From NCBI GenBank assembly GCA_038736355.1, contig JAVYML010000002.1, positions 372,001 through 436,000 of the forward strand: DNA of 64,000 bases. Direction: 5' to 3'. Made by a program: the position numbers and the translations under genes. Below, one piece after another: positions 42,951 through 50,275 of this stretch; within the stretch, counting starts at the first letter, position 1; every line of letters begins with the position of its first letter. The stretch is from Candidatus Hadarchaeales archaeon. Its GTDB lineage: Archaea; Hadarchaeota; Hadarchaeia; Hadarchaeales; WYZ-LMO6. Below the pieces are notes generated by a model. The model worked only from the letters and a program-made list of their open reading frames with translations. It made no database searches and was not told where the DNA came from.

Positions 42951-43352
42951 TTGATCTACGTCATCCAAAAACATAGGGCGAGGCGTCTCCACTACGACCT
43001 CAGGCTAGAGATGGATGGCGTGCTGAAGAGTTGGGCAGTTCCCAAGGAGCCACCCCTGGAAGAAGGAATAAAGAGGTTAGCCGTGCAGGTGGAGGATCAT
43101 CCCCTTGGTTATGAAAATTTTGAGGGTATCATCCCCGAGGGACAGTATGGGGCTGGAGAAGTGGAAATTTGGGATAAGGGGGAATACGTGTTAAAGGAGA
43201 GGAGAGAGGATAGGCTAGTCTTCGAACTGAAGGGAAAGAAGCTGAAAGGAACCTATTGCTTGCTGAGGTTCAAGAAGGGGGAACCAAAGAATTGGTTGTT
43301 TTTCAAAATCAAGACCCCAAAACTTGAAGAAAAAGAAAAAGGGAAAAGATAG
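42951..43352 (+). CDS. LigD-type 3'-phosphoesterase (stand-alone)
   Basis: 133 residues corresponding to the phosphoesterase domain of bacterial DNA ligase D, which trims 3'-phosphate or ribonucleotide ends during end joining. Diagnostic residues are in QKHRARRLHYDLRLEMDG (His, His and Asp of the Mn2+ site, about 6-23), WAVPKEPP, VEDHPLGYENFEG (about 46-58) and GQYGAGEVEIWDKG. It starts at a TTG, with a TATA-like CTTATAGC about 38 bases upstream. The polymerase-like module is a separate gene at 27341; the ligase module and Ku are not in this window. Confidence 0.92.
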   Translation: MIYVIQKHRARRLHYDLRLEMDGVLKSWAVPKEPPLEEGIKRLAVQVEDHPLGYENFEGIIPEGQYGAGEVEIWDKGEYVLKERREDRLVFELKGKKLKGTYCLLRFKKGEPKNWLFFKIKTPKLEEKEKGKR

Positions 43353-43377
43353 GGCGGGAACGAAGGTTGTTCCTTCC

Positions 43378-43536
43378 CTATCTCCTGCGGCGCCTATCCC
43401 AGCACTCTCTGCAGTAGACGGGCCTACCCTCCGTCGGCTTGAAGGGAACTTCACACTCCCTTCCGCAATCGGAGCACACGGCCTTGTGCATCTCCCTAGG
43501 CCTGAAGCCCCGACGCATGCCCCTGCTCACGTCCAT
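43378..43536 (-). CDS. 52-residue CxxC zinc protein
   Basis: A short gene read from the minus strand. It encodes 52 residues with MRRGFRPREMHKAV, then CSDCGREC, a VPFKPTEGRPVYC core and CRECW, ending in a run of Arg. The CxxC, VPFKPTEGRPVYC and CxxC layout is a recurrent small zinc-finger type in archaea and bacteria whose role is unknown. An ideal AGGAGG sits eight bases before the ATG. Upstream is a 90-base leader with a strong predicted fold, so expression may be controlled at the RNA level. Confidence 0.8.
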   Translation of the reverse strand: MDVSRGMRRGFRPREMHKAVCSDCGRECEVPFKPTEGRPVYCRECWDRRRRR

Positions 43537-43560
43537 TTCCTAACCTCCTTTCGTTTTTTT

Positions 43561-43626
43561 GGATATACCACCAAGAAACTCTCGTTTCTCGGTTTCTCCT
43601 GGACAAGTCCAGAAGACGGTATATCC
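43561..43626 (-). ncRNA. structured 5' leader (three-way junction), candidate riboswitch or regulatory RNA
   Basis: On the minus strand the leader starts at the closing stem P1 (nine pairs, 43618-43626 with 43561-43569). P2 (43599-43612) is CTGGA/TCCAG capped by a CTTG tetraloop. P3 (43592-43597 with 43574-43579) is six pairs with a 12-base loop. Joining segments are five, one and four bases. A seven-A run follows P1, then AGGAGG (43544-43549) and the ATG at 43536. P1 begins exactly where transcription should start. I could not assign it to a known riboswitch class. Confidence 0.5.
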
Positions 43627-43647
43627 GCGTTTCTCTCGTAGGACCAG

Positions 43648-43656
43648 TATAAAAAA
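43648..43656 (-). promoter_or_regulatory. TATA box for the structured leader and small zinc gene
   Basis: CTTTTTTATACTGG on the minus strand is centred about 26 bases upstream of 43626. Transcription would therefore begin at the first base of stem P1. The stretch from 43657 to 43769 has no further element that I recognise. Confidence 0.6.
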
Positions 43657-43769
43657 GTATCAGTGGGCAGGGGTACCCTTCTTCCCCCCTTTGGAGCAGT
43701 ACACCCGCTTTAGAGGACTTCAGCCCCAAGCAGAAACATGAAAACTCTAGAGAGTGTCCGTTCGCGCTC

Positions 43770-44555
43770 TCATCCCTTTAGCTCCTTGATTCTCTTCACC
43801 AGCGCGGGGAGGATTTCTCCCACCTTTCCACGTAAGGAGAGATCGGAGAGAGGTGTGAGGGGGGTGGGTTCCAGATTTACCTCAACCAACAAAGCACCCT
43901 TTTCTTTGGCCAAACGGGGAAGATGGGCGAAGGGATAGACCACCGCCGAAGTACCGCATACCAGCGCGAGGTCACACTTCCTTACCTCTTCCAGGCTCTC
44001 TTCCATCACATCTTCGGGAATGGGTTCCCCAAAATAGACCACATCGGACTTCAGCGGTCCTCCGCATCTGCACCTTGGTGGAAGTTCCCCCCTTTCCCTC
44101 ATACCCTTCAAGTCAAATTCTTTCCTGGAATACCTAGTACCGCACCTTGGACATCTGAGCTTGAAGGCGTTGCCGTGATATTCCAGTACCCTCTTGTTCC
44201 CGGCCTTACGGTGCAGGTCATCTATGTTTTGGGTGATCACGCACTTGAGGATTCCTATTTCCTCCAGCTCGGCTAAAGCAAGGTGTCCAGGATTGGGAGA
44301 GTAAGAGTCCAGGTCCCCGAAGGGAGAGGGTCTGCTCAAGACTTCCTCCCAGTATGCCTTGGGATCGGAAAGGAACTTGGGGTAGAGCAGATAGGCCCTA
44401 GCCTCTTCTTCGGGGTACTTGGTCCAGATTCCGGAGGGTCCTCTGAAATCCGGAATCCCCGACTCCGTGGACATTCCAGCCCCGGTGAGGGCAATGGCAT
44501 AACGGGAGGAAAGTAGGAGCCGGGCACCCCTCCTGAGCAGTTCCTCCTGCCCCAA
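43770..44555 (-). CDS. sirtuin (Sir2 NAD-dependent protein deacylase)
   Basis: 261 residues. The NAD site is ALTGAGMSTESGIPDFRG (about 22-39), the TQNIDDLHRKAG motif (about 118-129) supplies Gln, Asn and Asp, and the catalytic His is in LEYHGNAF. The zinc module has CPRCG and CRCGG. ATG is absent at the start; TTG 44555 is used and GGGAG lies upstream. Archaeal Sir2 proteins deacetylate Alba and other chromatin proteins; the target here is not known. It is divergent from an XRE-CBS regulator, with an inverted repeat between them. Confidence 0.93.
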   Translation of the reverse strand: MGQEELLRRGARLLLSSRYAIALTGAGMSTESGIPDFRGPSGIWTKYPEEEARAYLLYPKFLSDPKAYWEEVLSRPSPFGDLDSYSPNPGHLALAELEEIGILKCVITQNIDDLHRKAGNKRVLEYHGNAFKLRCPRCGTRYSRKEFDLKGMRERGELPPRCRCGGPLKSDVVYFGEPIPEDVMEESLEEVRKCDLALVCGTSAVVYPFAHLPRLAKEKGALLVEVNLEPTPLTPLSDLSLRGKVGEILPALVKRIKELKG

Positions 44556-44561
44556 AGCGAT

Positions 44562-44580
44562 CTCCCGGATTTTTCGGGAG
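44562..44580. promoter_or_regulatory. inverted repeat in the sirtuin/XRE-CBS divergent promoter
   Basis: CTCCCG (44562-44567) and CGGGAG (44575-44580) are separated by seven bases, next to a TATATA-containing block (44585-44592) that can serve both directions. The repeat lies between that block and the sirtuin start, where a bound dimer would block transcription. On the sirtuin RNA the same bases could also hide its GGGAG ribosome-binding site. Confidence 0.5.
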
Positions 44581-44621
44581 AATTCTATATACTTTTGCTC
44601 CTTAAAATAACTGATAGGAAT

Positions 44622-45197
44622 ATGAGAATCCTTAGGCCTTCAGAGCTAAGGACGTTGCGTCTTGAGAAGGGTTTGACCCAGGCCAAATTGGCTGAGCTCA
44701 CCGGTCTTACCCAAGCCTATATTGCGAAAATAGAAGCGGGAAAAGCCGACCCAAGATTTTCCACTTTAGAGAAGCTTTCTTCCGTGCTCCTCCGAACGGA
44801 GGAAGAACCCCTGCTTAGGGCAGGAGAGATGATGACTTCCCCCGTGCTCTATGTGAGACCCTCCGATTCCCTCGAAAAGGCGATCAAACTCATGGGAGCC
44901 AAAGGTATTTCCCAGCTCCCCGTGCTGGAGGAGGGAGTGCAAGTGGGTTCTCTCTCGGAGGCGGACGTAGTGCGGAAGGTGGCAGAGGGGGAAGGTAAGG
45001 AGCTCTTGAAGAAAAAGGTTGGAGAGGTAATGGGTGGGCCCTTTCCCGTGGTAGGACCAGAGCTCCCTGCCCCCGCCATTCTCTCAATGCTGGAACATGC
45101 ACCCGCTGTTTTGGTGGTGGAAAGGGGGAAAGTGAAGGGGATCGTCACCAAAGCTGATGTTTTAAGGGCCCTAGTGGAAAGGGCGGAAGCCAAATAA
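44622..45197 (+). CDS. XRE-family regulator with two CBS domains
   Basis: 191 residues. Residues about 1-60 are a helix-turn-helix (LRTLRLEKGLTQAKLAELTGLTQAYIAKIEAGKADPR) of the XRE type. Residues about 66-120 and 130-186 form a CBS pair (MTSPVLYVRPSDSLEKAI and VMGGPFPVVGPELPA), which binds adenine nucleotides or SAM in other proteins. The ATG at 44622 follows an AGGAAT purine stretch. It is divergent from the sirtuin gene across an inverted repeat, and the next membrane genes lie 28 bases downstream. Sensing of energy or NAD state is possible but unproven. Confidence 0.9.
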   Translation: MRILRPSELRTLRLEKGLTQAKLAELTGLTQAYIAKIEAGKADPRFSTLEKLSSVLLRTEEEPLLRAGEMMTSPVLYVRPSDSLEKAIKLMGAKGISQLPVLEEGVQVGSLSEADVVRKVAEGEGKELLKKKVGEVMGGPFPVVGPELPAPAILSMLEHAPAVLVVERGKVKGIVTKADVLRALVERAEAK

Positions 45198-45225
45198 AGT
45201 CGAGCAACAACTTCTTATAGGAAAA

Positions 45226-45786
45226 ATGGGTGAAAGAGCGCTCCATATAGGTCTCCTGCTTCTCTCTTTAGCACTCTCGGTGGGTCCCTTTCTGGTGGCC
45301 TTTGCCTCGGAGAGCTGGGATGTACGTTCCACCTTGTTGGGAGATCTTGGACCCTTTGAGGAACTGACTTCGGAAGGTAAGGAGCCGAAGATGGAGACGG
45401 GGGACACCACCTTTCTTGCCCCCGTGACCAGAGAAAATGATCTACCTACCCTGCTTTCGTGCGTCACCCTCGCCAACTCCTATTCCTTCAAGTTGGGGGT
45501 AAGGGAAATTTCCTTAAAGATCTTCTGCTCGGAGGATGGTTTTGAGGTGGGAAGGGGAAGGCTGGAGGAAGCCGTAGTGGTTGGGCCAGCGTCGAGGGAG
45601 AACCTGAAAATTTTGTTGACTTTCACATCCGAAGGCTCCCGTCACCTCTTGGAAAGGCACGTGGTTGGTTCTTACCTCCAGGTACGCTTGGATCTGAAGG
45701 GGGACTTCACGCTGGACATTTACGGTTTGGAGATCAAGGCGCGCGTGGAGGATTCGATAGAGCTCTATCAGGAGGTGGAGGGATGA
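45226..45786 (+). CDS. secreted or membrane-anchored beta-rich protein, unknown function
   Basis: 186 residues with an N-terminal signal anchor (about 7-28, ILLLLS-type) and an extracellular beta-rich region. GDTTFLAPVTREND, KLGVREISLKIFC and VGSYLQVRLDLKGDFTLDIYGLEIKARV suggest an Ig/LEA-like sandwich. It overlaps the next membrane protein by four bases, so the two probably act together. I do not recognise a named family. Confidence 0.65.
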   Translation: MGERALHIGLLLLSLALSVGPFLVAFASESWDVRSTLLGDLGPFEELTSEGKEPKMETGDTTFLAPVTRENDLPTLLSCVTLANSYSFKLGVREISLKIFCSEDGFEVGRGRLEEAVVVGPASRENLKILLTFTSEGSRHLLERHVVGSYLQVRLDLKGDFTLDIYGLEIKARVEDSIELYQEVEG

Positions 45787-46367
45787 AATCCTCCTCGAGA
45801 GTTGGTAGAAGGAGTATGAACTGGTTTGGACTCGTGGCTGGACCCCTCATGATCCTCCTTCCCTTCTTGGGTTTTTGGTGGAACTTGAGGATCGGTATGG
45901 GAGCTGTGGATCTCTCCTTCTCCCCCTTCAACTTCAGGCTGATGGCACTAGAACAACCCATCTCCTCCCCGCTGATAAGGTTCATATGTTTGGGGGCCAC
46001 CCTTACCCTTGTCATCTCAGGGATCTTCCTTATTCTGGCTTCCCTCTACCCCAAGAGGTGGTGGTCGAGGAGGCTGCTGAAGTTCGGGGCCACCAAGCTG
46101 CTCTGGATGTGGGTAAGCTTCCTCGTCCTGCTCTTGGCACTTTCCTTGCTGGGCAACTTCCTTGCAGGAAAGGTCCCCGAACTGCGGGGCTTCAGCCTGC
46201 CCTACCTCTCGGGAAGCTCCACCGCCGTGCTGGAGATGGAGAACACGACCATCACCCTTCCGCTCAGAATGTCCTTGGGCTGGCCCTTCTTCTTTGCCCT
46301 CGTTCCGGCGGTGCTGGGTGTACTGGCAAGGATTTACCACCGCAGGTTCTCATCTCCTGAGGAGTGA
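45783..46367 (+). CDS. four-helix membrane protein, unknown function
   Basis: 194 residues with membrane helices at about 14-33, 61-83, 102-123 and 165-185, and an extracellular loop between the third and fourth (about 125-160) rich in Ser and Thr. It starts at the ATG that overlaps the stop of the preceding secreted protein, so the pair is likely a membrane complex. No enzyme or transporter motif is visible. Confidence 0.65.
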   Translation: MKSSSRVGRRSMNWFGLVAGPLMILLPFLGFWWNLRIGMGAVDLSFSPFNFRLMALEQPISSPLIRFICLGATLTLVISGIFLILASLYPKRWWSRRLLKFGATKLLWMWVSFLVLLLALSLLGNFLAGKVPELRGFSLPYLSGSSTAVLEMENTTITLPLRMSLGWPFFFALVPAVLGVLARIYHRRFSSPEE

Positions 46368-46408
46368 GCTGCGGAGGGCGAAAAGCACGGCACACGGAAA
46401 CCCATGCC

Positions 46409-47173
46409 TCACGCGGGCACGATTATCCTGTGTGTGGGCAGCACGAGCATTCTCACCCCGTATACCTTGAGGAGGTTTCCCGGAGTCAATACTTCCTCCG
46501 GGCTACCCAAGGCAAAGACCCTGCCTCCTTTTAACATGAGGACTTTATCCGAAACCCTGTAAGCATGGGTCAGGTCATGGGTGGCCAAAACAAGGCAAAG
46601 ACCATGGGAGCGCAGTTCTTCCAGCAGCTCCAGGGTCTCCAGCTGATGTTTGGGGTCTAGGTTTGCCGTGGGCTCGTCTAGCAACAGGATTTCTGGATCC
46701 CCAGCCAGTGCCCTGGCTAAGTACACCCTCTGGAGTTCCCCCCCGCTGAGTTCCTCCAGCGTTCTTCCTGCCAACCGCAGTGCTCCCACCTTCCGAAGGC
46801 TCTCGTAGGCTTTTTTCTCGTCCTCTCTGGAAGGCGCCCATTTCATGTATGGCCTTCTACCGGTCAGCACGAAGTCGAAGACCGTGAGCATCCCAGTGGG
46901 CAGAGTTTTTTGGGGTACCATTCCCATTCTCCTCGCCACCTCCCTCCTGGGCATCTCCTCCACCGCTCTCCCGTCCAAGAACACCACTCCCCTGTGGGGT
47001 CTCAGCACTCCATCGATTACCTTAAGGAGGGTGGTTTTTCCCGCCCCGTTGGGTCCCACCAGCGAGAGGATTTCACCTGCCCCCACCTCCAGCGAGACTC
47101 CCTCTAGGGCCCTGAAGCTCCGGTAGAGGACACTCACCCCCTTTACTCTAATATCCACCGCCAAGCCTTCCAC
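46409..47173 (-). CDS. ABC importer ATPase of the fmdE-linked FecCD-type system
   Basis: 254 residues. Walker A GPNGAGKTT (about 39-47), Q-loop in MVPQKTLP, signature LSGGELQRVYLAR, Walker B EILLLDEPTANLD and switch His in ATHDLT are all intact. It is the third gene of the operon fmdE, binding protein, permease, ATPase, and overlaps the permease by 26 bases. It is about half identical by eye to the ATPase at 11929, a separate importer. Confidence 0.93.
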   Translation of the reverse strand: MEGLAVDIRVKGVSVLYRSFRALEGVSLEVGAGEILSLVGPNGAGKTTLLKVIDGVLRPHRGVVFLDGRAVEEMPRREVARRMGMVPQKTLPTGMLTVFDFVLTGRRPYMKWAPSREDEKKAYESLRKVGALRLAGRTLEELSGGELQRVYLARALAGDPEILLLDEPTANLDPKHQLETLELLEELRSHGLCLVLATHDLTHAYRVSDKVLMLKGGRVFALGSPEEVLTPGNLLKVYGVRMLVLPTHRIIVPA

Positions 47174-48203
47174 CCCTCATGAGCAGGTAGACTAGGAGGG
47201 GGGCACCCACCAGCGAGGTCATGATGCCCACGGGTATAATCGTTGGCGAAAGGATGGTTCTCCCCACGGTGTCCGAGAGGAGGAGGATGAGGGCACCCAT
47301 GACCATGGAGGCTGGCATCAGGTATCTGTGTCCTCCCCCCAACAGAAGCCTACAGGCGTGAGGTGCCACTAGGCAAACAAAACCTATGACGCCCGCGAAG
47401 GAAGTGGCCAGGGCCGTGCCCAAGGCCGCCACTATACATGTTTCCAGTCTTATCCTTTCAGGGCTCACCCCGCTCGAGCGGGTGAGTTCGTCACCGCTGG
47501 TCAGAAGGTCGTAGTCCAAGCTGCGGTACAGGAAATAGGGGAGCACAAGGAGCAGGGAGGGTAGGGAGAGGAACCAGAGTTCCGTCCAGCTTACCCTCCC
47601 CAAATCCCCGAAGGTCCAAAAAATCACGGTGGAGACCAGGACCTCGTTGAGGACGAAATATTGCAGCAGGTAGAGGAGGGCCTGGTAGAGGAAGGAAATG
47701 GCGATAGCGGAGAGGATCACGGCCCTGGTGTCAAGCCCGGCCCTGCGGGCGAGGAGGAGGATGAGGGCCACTTGCAGGAGGGAAAAGGAGAAGGCGGAGG
47801 CGGAGACTAGAAAGGGGTTGTACACGGAGATGGTGAACCTGCTCACGTTTCCGCCGTGCATGAAGAGGAGAGCCACCGCTACTCCCAAAGAGGCAGCGAA
47901 GGAAAGGCCGAAGGTGAAGGGGGAGGCGAGCGGGTTCCTCATGGAGGCCTGTACGGCAGCTCCCGAGGAGCCAAGCACCGCACCTATGAGAAGGGCTGCC
48001 AGAATCCTTCGGAGCCGTAGATCCCAGATGACGGTCGAGAGGGGACTACCGTCGGGCCTGAGAAGCACCCTCAGGACGTCGAGGGGCGAGGCCCTGTAGG
48101 TGCCGAGGCTCAGGGAGAGGGGAATGAGGAGGAGGACGAATAGGATCAGGGAGAGGAGGACAAGCCTCTTCCTGCGGATTAGCCTTCTGAACTTTGGGTC
48201 CAT
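47148..48203 (-). CDS. ABC importer permease, FecCD family (fmdE-linked)
   Basis: 351 residues with about ten membrane helices. RRILAALLIGAVLGSSGAAVQ with SMRNPLASPFTFGLSFAAS near the N-terminus and GVIGFVCLVAPHACRLLLGG near the C-terminus are the FecCD signatures. It pairs with the binding protein upstream and the ATPase downstream. Members of this permease family carry siderophores, haem and cobalamin, and in some bacteria molybdate or tungstate. Confidence 0.93.
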   Translation of the reverse strand: MDPKFRRLIRRKRLVLLSLILFVLLLIPLSLSLGTYRASPLDVLRVLLRPDGSPLSTVIWDLRLRRILAALLIGAVLGSSGAAVQASMRNPLASPFTFGLSFAASLGVAVALLFMHGGNVSRFTISVYNPFLVSASAFSFSLLQVALILLLARRAGLDTRAVILSAIAISFLYQALLYLLQYFVLNEVLVSTVIFWTFGDLGRVSWTELWFLSLPSLLLVLPYFLYRSLDYDLLTSGDELTRSSGVSPERIRLETCIVAALGTALATSFAGVIGFVCLVAPHACRLLLGGGHRYLMPASMVMGALILLLSDTVGRTILSPTIIPVGIMTSLVGAPLLVYLLMRGGRLGGGY

Positions 48204-48206
48204 GAT

Positions 48207-49340
48207 TCAGGAAGGTGGAAAGAGGGCGGAGAGGTTGCGGAAGCCCCCATAGGCGTTCTCGTAGGCTGAGTAGAGAGGTTTACCCACAAAAGTTCTGAAG
48301 ATTTCGTCGGCTTTCTTCACTGGGTCCACGTCGGCGAAGCGGTCTGGGTATAGTATTTTCCCCAAGTAGTAAGCGTTGGCGAGGGCCACGCTGAAGTTGG
48401 TGGCATAGTAGTTGTATGGTAGAAGGCCGTAAACCCTCCCCTCTCGGAAGGCGGAGAGATGCCGGTACTTCGCCGGGTCCTTGTTGAAGTCCTGTAGTAC
48501 GGTGTTCAGATTGTTCTGGTCTATGAAGACGAAGTTCGGATCCTTCTGGAGGATGAATTCGAAATCGACGGTGGGTGGTTCGCCACTGGTTGCGTTATCC
48601 GCTATGCTTGGCGTGTTGAGGAGCTGGAGGGGAGGGTAGGGCGACTGGGTGGTGGTGAAGGGCTGGGGCCCCTTGTAGGAAATGGCACCTACGTAAACGC
48701 TCGGCCTGTTTTCCAGACCCGCGGTTCTGAGGTCCAAGTCCCGGCGCAGTCCCTCGATGAAATCCACCAGCTCTTTGGCCCTTTCTTCCCTGCGGAGGGC
48801 CCTCCCCAGGGTACTGATCATGTTTTCCAAGGCCTCCAGCGCCACTCCGGTAGCCCCGTACCCCGTCACCATCACGACGGCCCCGGTTTCGTTCTGGAGG
48901 CGGTCGGGATCATACATGCTGGCGTAAGTGGGGGAGAGGAGAATGAGCTGGGGCTGCACGGCCAGCAGTAGTTCGGGAGAGGGGGGTCTGCCCGGACCTC
49001 CTGGGCCTATCACAGGGAGGTTCTCAAACCGCTGGCCATAGGCCATGGCGTAGTCACGGCCCGTGAAGCCCCAGTTCTTCTCCGCCTCCTCCACACCTAC
49101 GAGCAGGTCGGTGGCATCTAGGTAGCAGAGAAGCCTGAGCGCGCCCGGTCCTGCCGCCACCACCCTGTTGAGGTTTTCGGGTATTACCACTTCCCTTCCC
49201 AAAAGGTCTTGGATTACTACAGGTCCTACAGTTTCTTTTTTCTCCGCCGGACTGATTAGGAGAAAGACCGCGGAAGAGAGGAGAATGAGGGCGAGAGCGC
49301 CCACCAAAACCACGGGGATGTTCAGGCCTCCTTTCTCCAT
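48207..49340 (-). CDS. ABC importer substrate-binding protein (fmdE-linked)
   Basis: 377 residues with an N-terminal signal anchor (about 8-28) and the two-lobed fold of FecB/BtuF-type proteins. DLLGREVVIPENLNRVVAAGPGALRLLCYL opens lobe one. The C-terminal lobe has FSVALANAYYLGKILYPDRF. The ATG at 49340 overlaps the fmdE stop (TGATG), the tightest possible coupling. The ligand is unknown; linkage to FmdE and to Ni/CO genes makes a metal complex plausible. No lipobox is evident. Confidence 0.88.
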   Translation of the reverse strand: MEKGGLNIPVVLVGALALILLSSAVFLLISPAEKKETVGPVVIQDLLGREVVIPENLNRVVAAGPGALRLLCYLDATDLLVGVEEAEKNWGFTGRDYAMAYGQRFENLPVIGPGGPGRPPSPELLLAVQPQLILLSPTYASMYDPDRLQNETGAVVMVTGYGATGVALEALENMISTLGRALRREERAKELVDFIEGLRRDLDLRTAGLENRPSVYVGAISYKGPQPFTTTQSPYPPLQLLNTPSIADNATSGEPPTVDFEFILQKDPNFVFIDQNNLNTVLQDFNKDPAKYRHLSAFREGRVYGLLPYNYYATNFSVALANAYYLGKILYPDRFADVDPVKKADEIFRTFVGKPLYSAYENAYGGFRNLSALFPPS

Positions 49341-50023
49341 CAACTTCCCCTCCTGAGGGGTACCTCCATTCCCACCACTATCCCCCTTCCCATCACGGCG
49401 TTGCACCTCCCTTCACAACCGAGGCAGAGGTTCTTTCCTTCCCTTTTCTTGATCCTGGTTTTCATGACCAGCTCACCACATTCTTCGCACCTCACGCTGT
49501 CAAAGATGGGGGCCAGCTCCAGCTCCTTAACCCCCACTTCCTCGATCTTGAACTCCTCCTCCGGGAGTTCTGCCATCTTGTAACCTATCTTTTCCCACAG
49601 CTCACCCAGTTTTCTTGCCTCCTCTTCCGTTCCTTCCCTCCTGCTCACCACCTTCTCGAAGAGTTCCAGCGCCTCCCTGCTGAAGTGCTTCGCCCTGAGG
49701 TACTCAGGGTCCACGCACACCCTTATCCCCTTCCACTCCCCCCTCTTCACCAGCGTGACTGCAGTTTTCCCTAAATCCAGGTAGATCAGGCAGTTGTTCC
49801 CCAGCGTGCATCCCGTGGCCACCTGTACCCCGTCCGTGAAGCAGCTGTTGCACTCCACTAGGGCCAGGAGCCTTTCCCCCACCGTTTCCCCCTCTCCGGC
49901 CCTTTTCACCCCCAGCCTTTTCATGGCGATCTCGGAGGCTCTCACTCCCAGAGAGAGGAAGGGACAGAGATGTCCGTGAAACCTTTTGGCCTCCTCTACC
50001 AGTTCCCTAGTCCTGCTCAGCAA
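49340..50023 (-). CDS. fmdE: FmdE-family protein (formylmethanofuran dehydrogenase subunit E-like) with zinc ribbon
   Basis: 227 residues. The FmdE fold spans about 1-160, with KRFHGHLCPFLSLGVRASEIAM (about 13-34), VECNSCFTDGVQVATGCTLGNNCL (about 56-79, several metal-binding Cys) and helical closure. The C-terminal part is a zinc ribbon (CEECGE and CLGCEGRC). It is first in an operon with a FecCD-type importer, an arrangement that ties FmdE to metal or cofactor uptake. A TTG start at 50023 fits the predicted transcription start. The biochemical role of FmdE is not established, so formylmethanofuran dehydrogenase activity should not be assumed. Confidence 0.88.
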   Translation of the reverse strand: MLSRTRELVEEAKRFHGHLCPFLSLGVRASEIAMKRLGVKRAGEGETVGERLLALVECNSCFTDGVQVATGCTLGNNCLIYLDLGKTAVTLVKRGEWKGIRVCVDPEYLRAKHFSREALELFEKVVSRREGTEEEARKLGELWEKIGYKMAELPEEEFKIEEVGVKELELAPIFDSVRCEECGELVMKTRIKKREGKNLCLGCEGRCNAVMGRGIVVGMEVPLRRGS

Positions 50024-50030
50024 TGGAATC

Positions 50031-50084
50031 GATACACTGTATCATCCACTCTATTTAAAGATTACTTTTTTACAAAAAAGTAAT
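50031..50084. promoter_or_regulatory. fmdE-importer promoter with two palindromes
   Basis: GATACACTGTATC (50031-50043) lies over the expected transcription start. ATTACTTTTTT (50061-50071) and AAAAAAGTAAT (50074-50084) form an 11-base inverted repeat two bases apart, just upstream of the TATA-like TTTAAATA (about 50052-50059, minus strand). The two dyads flank the TATA box, as expected for a repressor or activator pair. The longer dyad starts 24 bases after the cooT stop and could alternatively be a terminator for cooC-cooT. Confidence 0.55.
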
Positions 50085-50107
50085 ACTAACTTTCTTGAAT
50101 TCTCAAG

Positions 50108-50275
50108 CTATTCCAAGAGCACCAAGTGCTGTTCCATGTCTATCTTACGAATTTTGCCCTTGATTTCCACCCTTTCTCCCAGCAGGGTGGTGACCACGTA
50201 TCCCCCCTCCCTCTCCTCTATCAGCACCACGTCCTTGATTTCCCTCTCCCCCGACTTAACGGTGGCAATACACAT
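50108..50275 (-). CDS. cooT: CooT-family nickel-binding protein
   Basis: 55 residues, MCIATVKSGEREIKDVVLIE at the start and KIRKIDMEQHLVLLE at the end. The conserved Cys2 after the initiator Met is the nickel ligand of CooT. This small homodimeric protein supports CO dehydrogenase nickel insertion with CooC and CooJ. It overlaps the end of cooC by 20 bases on the same strand, which confirms the assignment. A second ATG two codons upstream (50281) is possible, but the form starting MC matches the family. Confidence 0.85.
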   Translation of the reverse strand: MCIATVKSGEREIKDVVLIEEREGGYVVTTLLGERVEIKGKIRKIDMEQHLVLLE

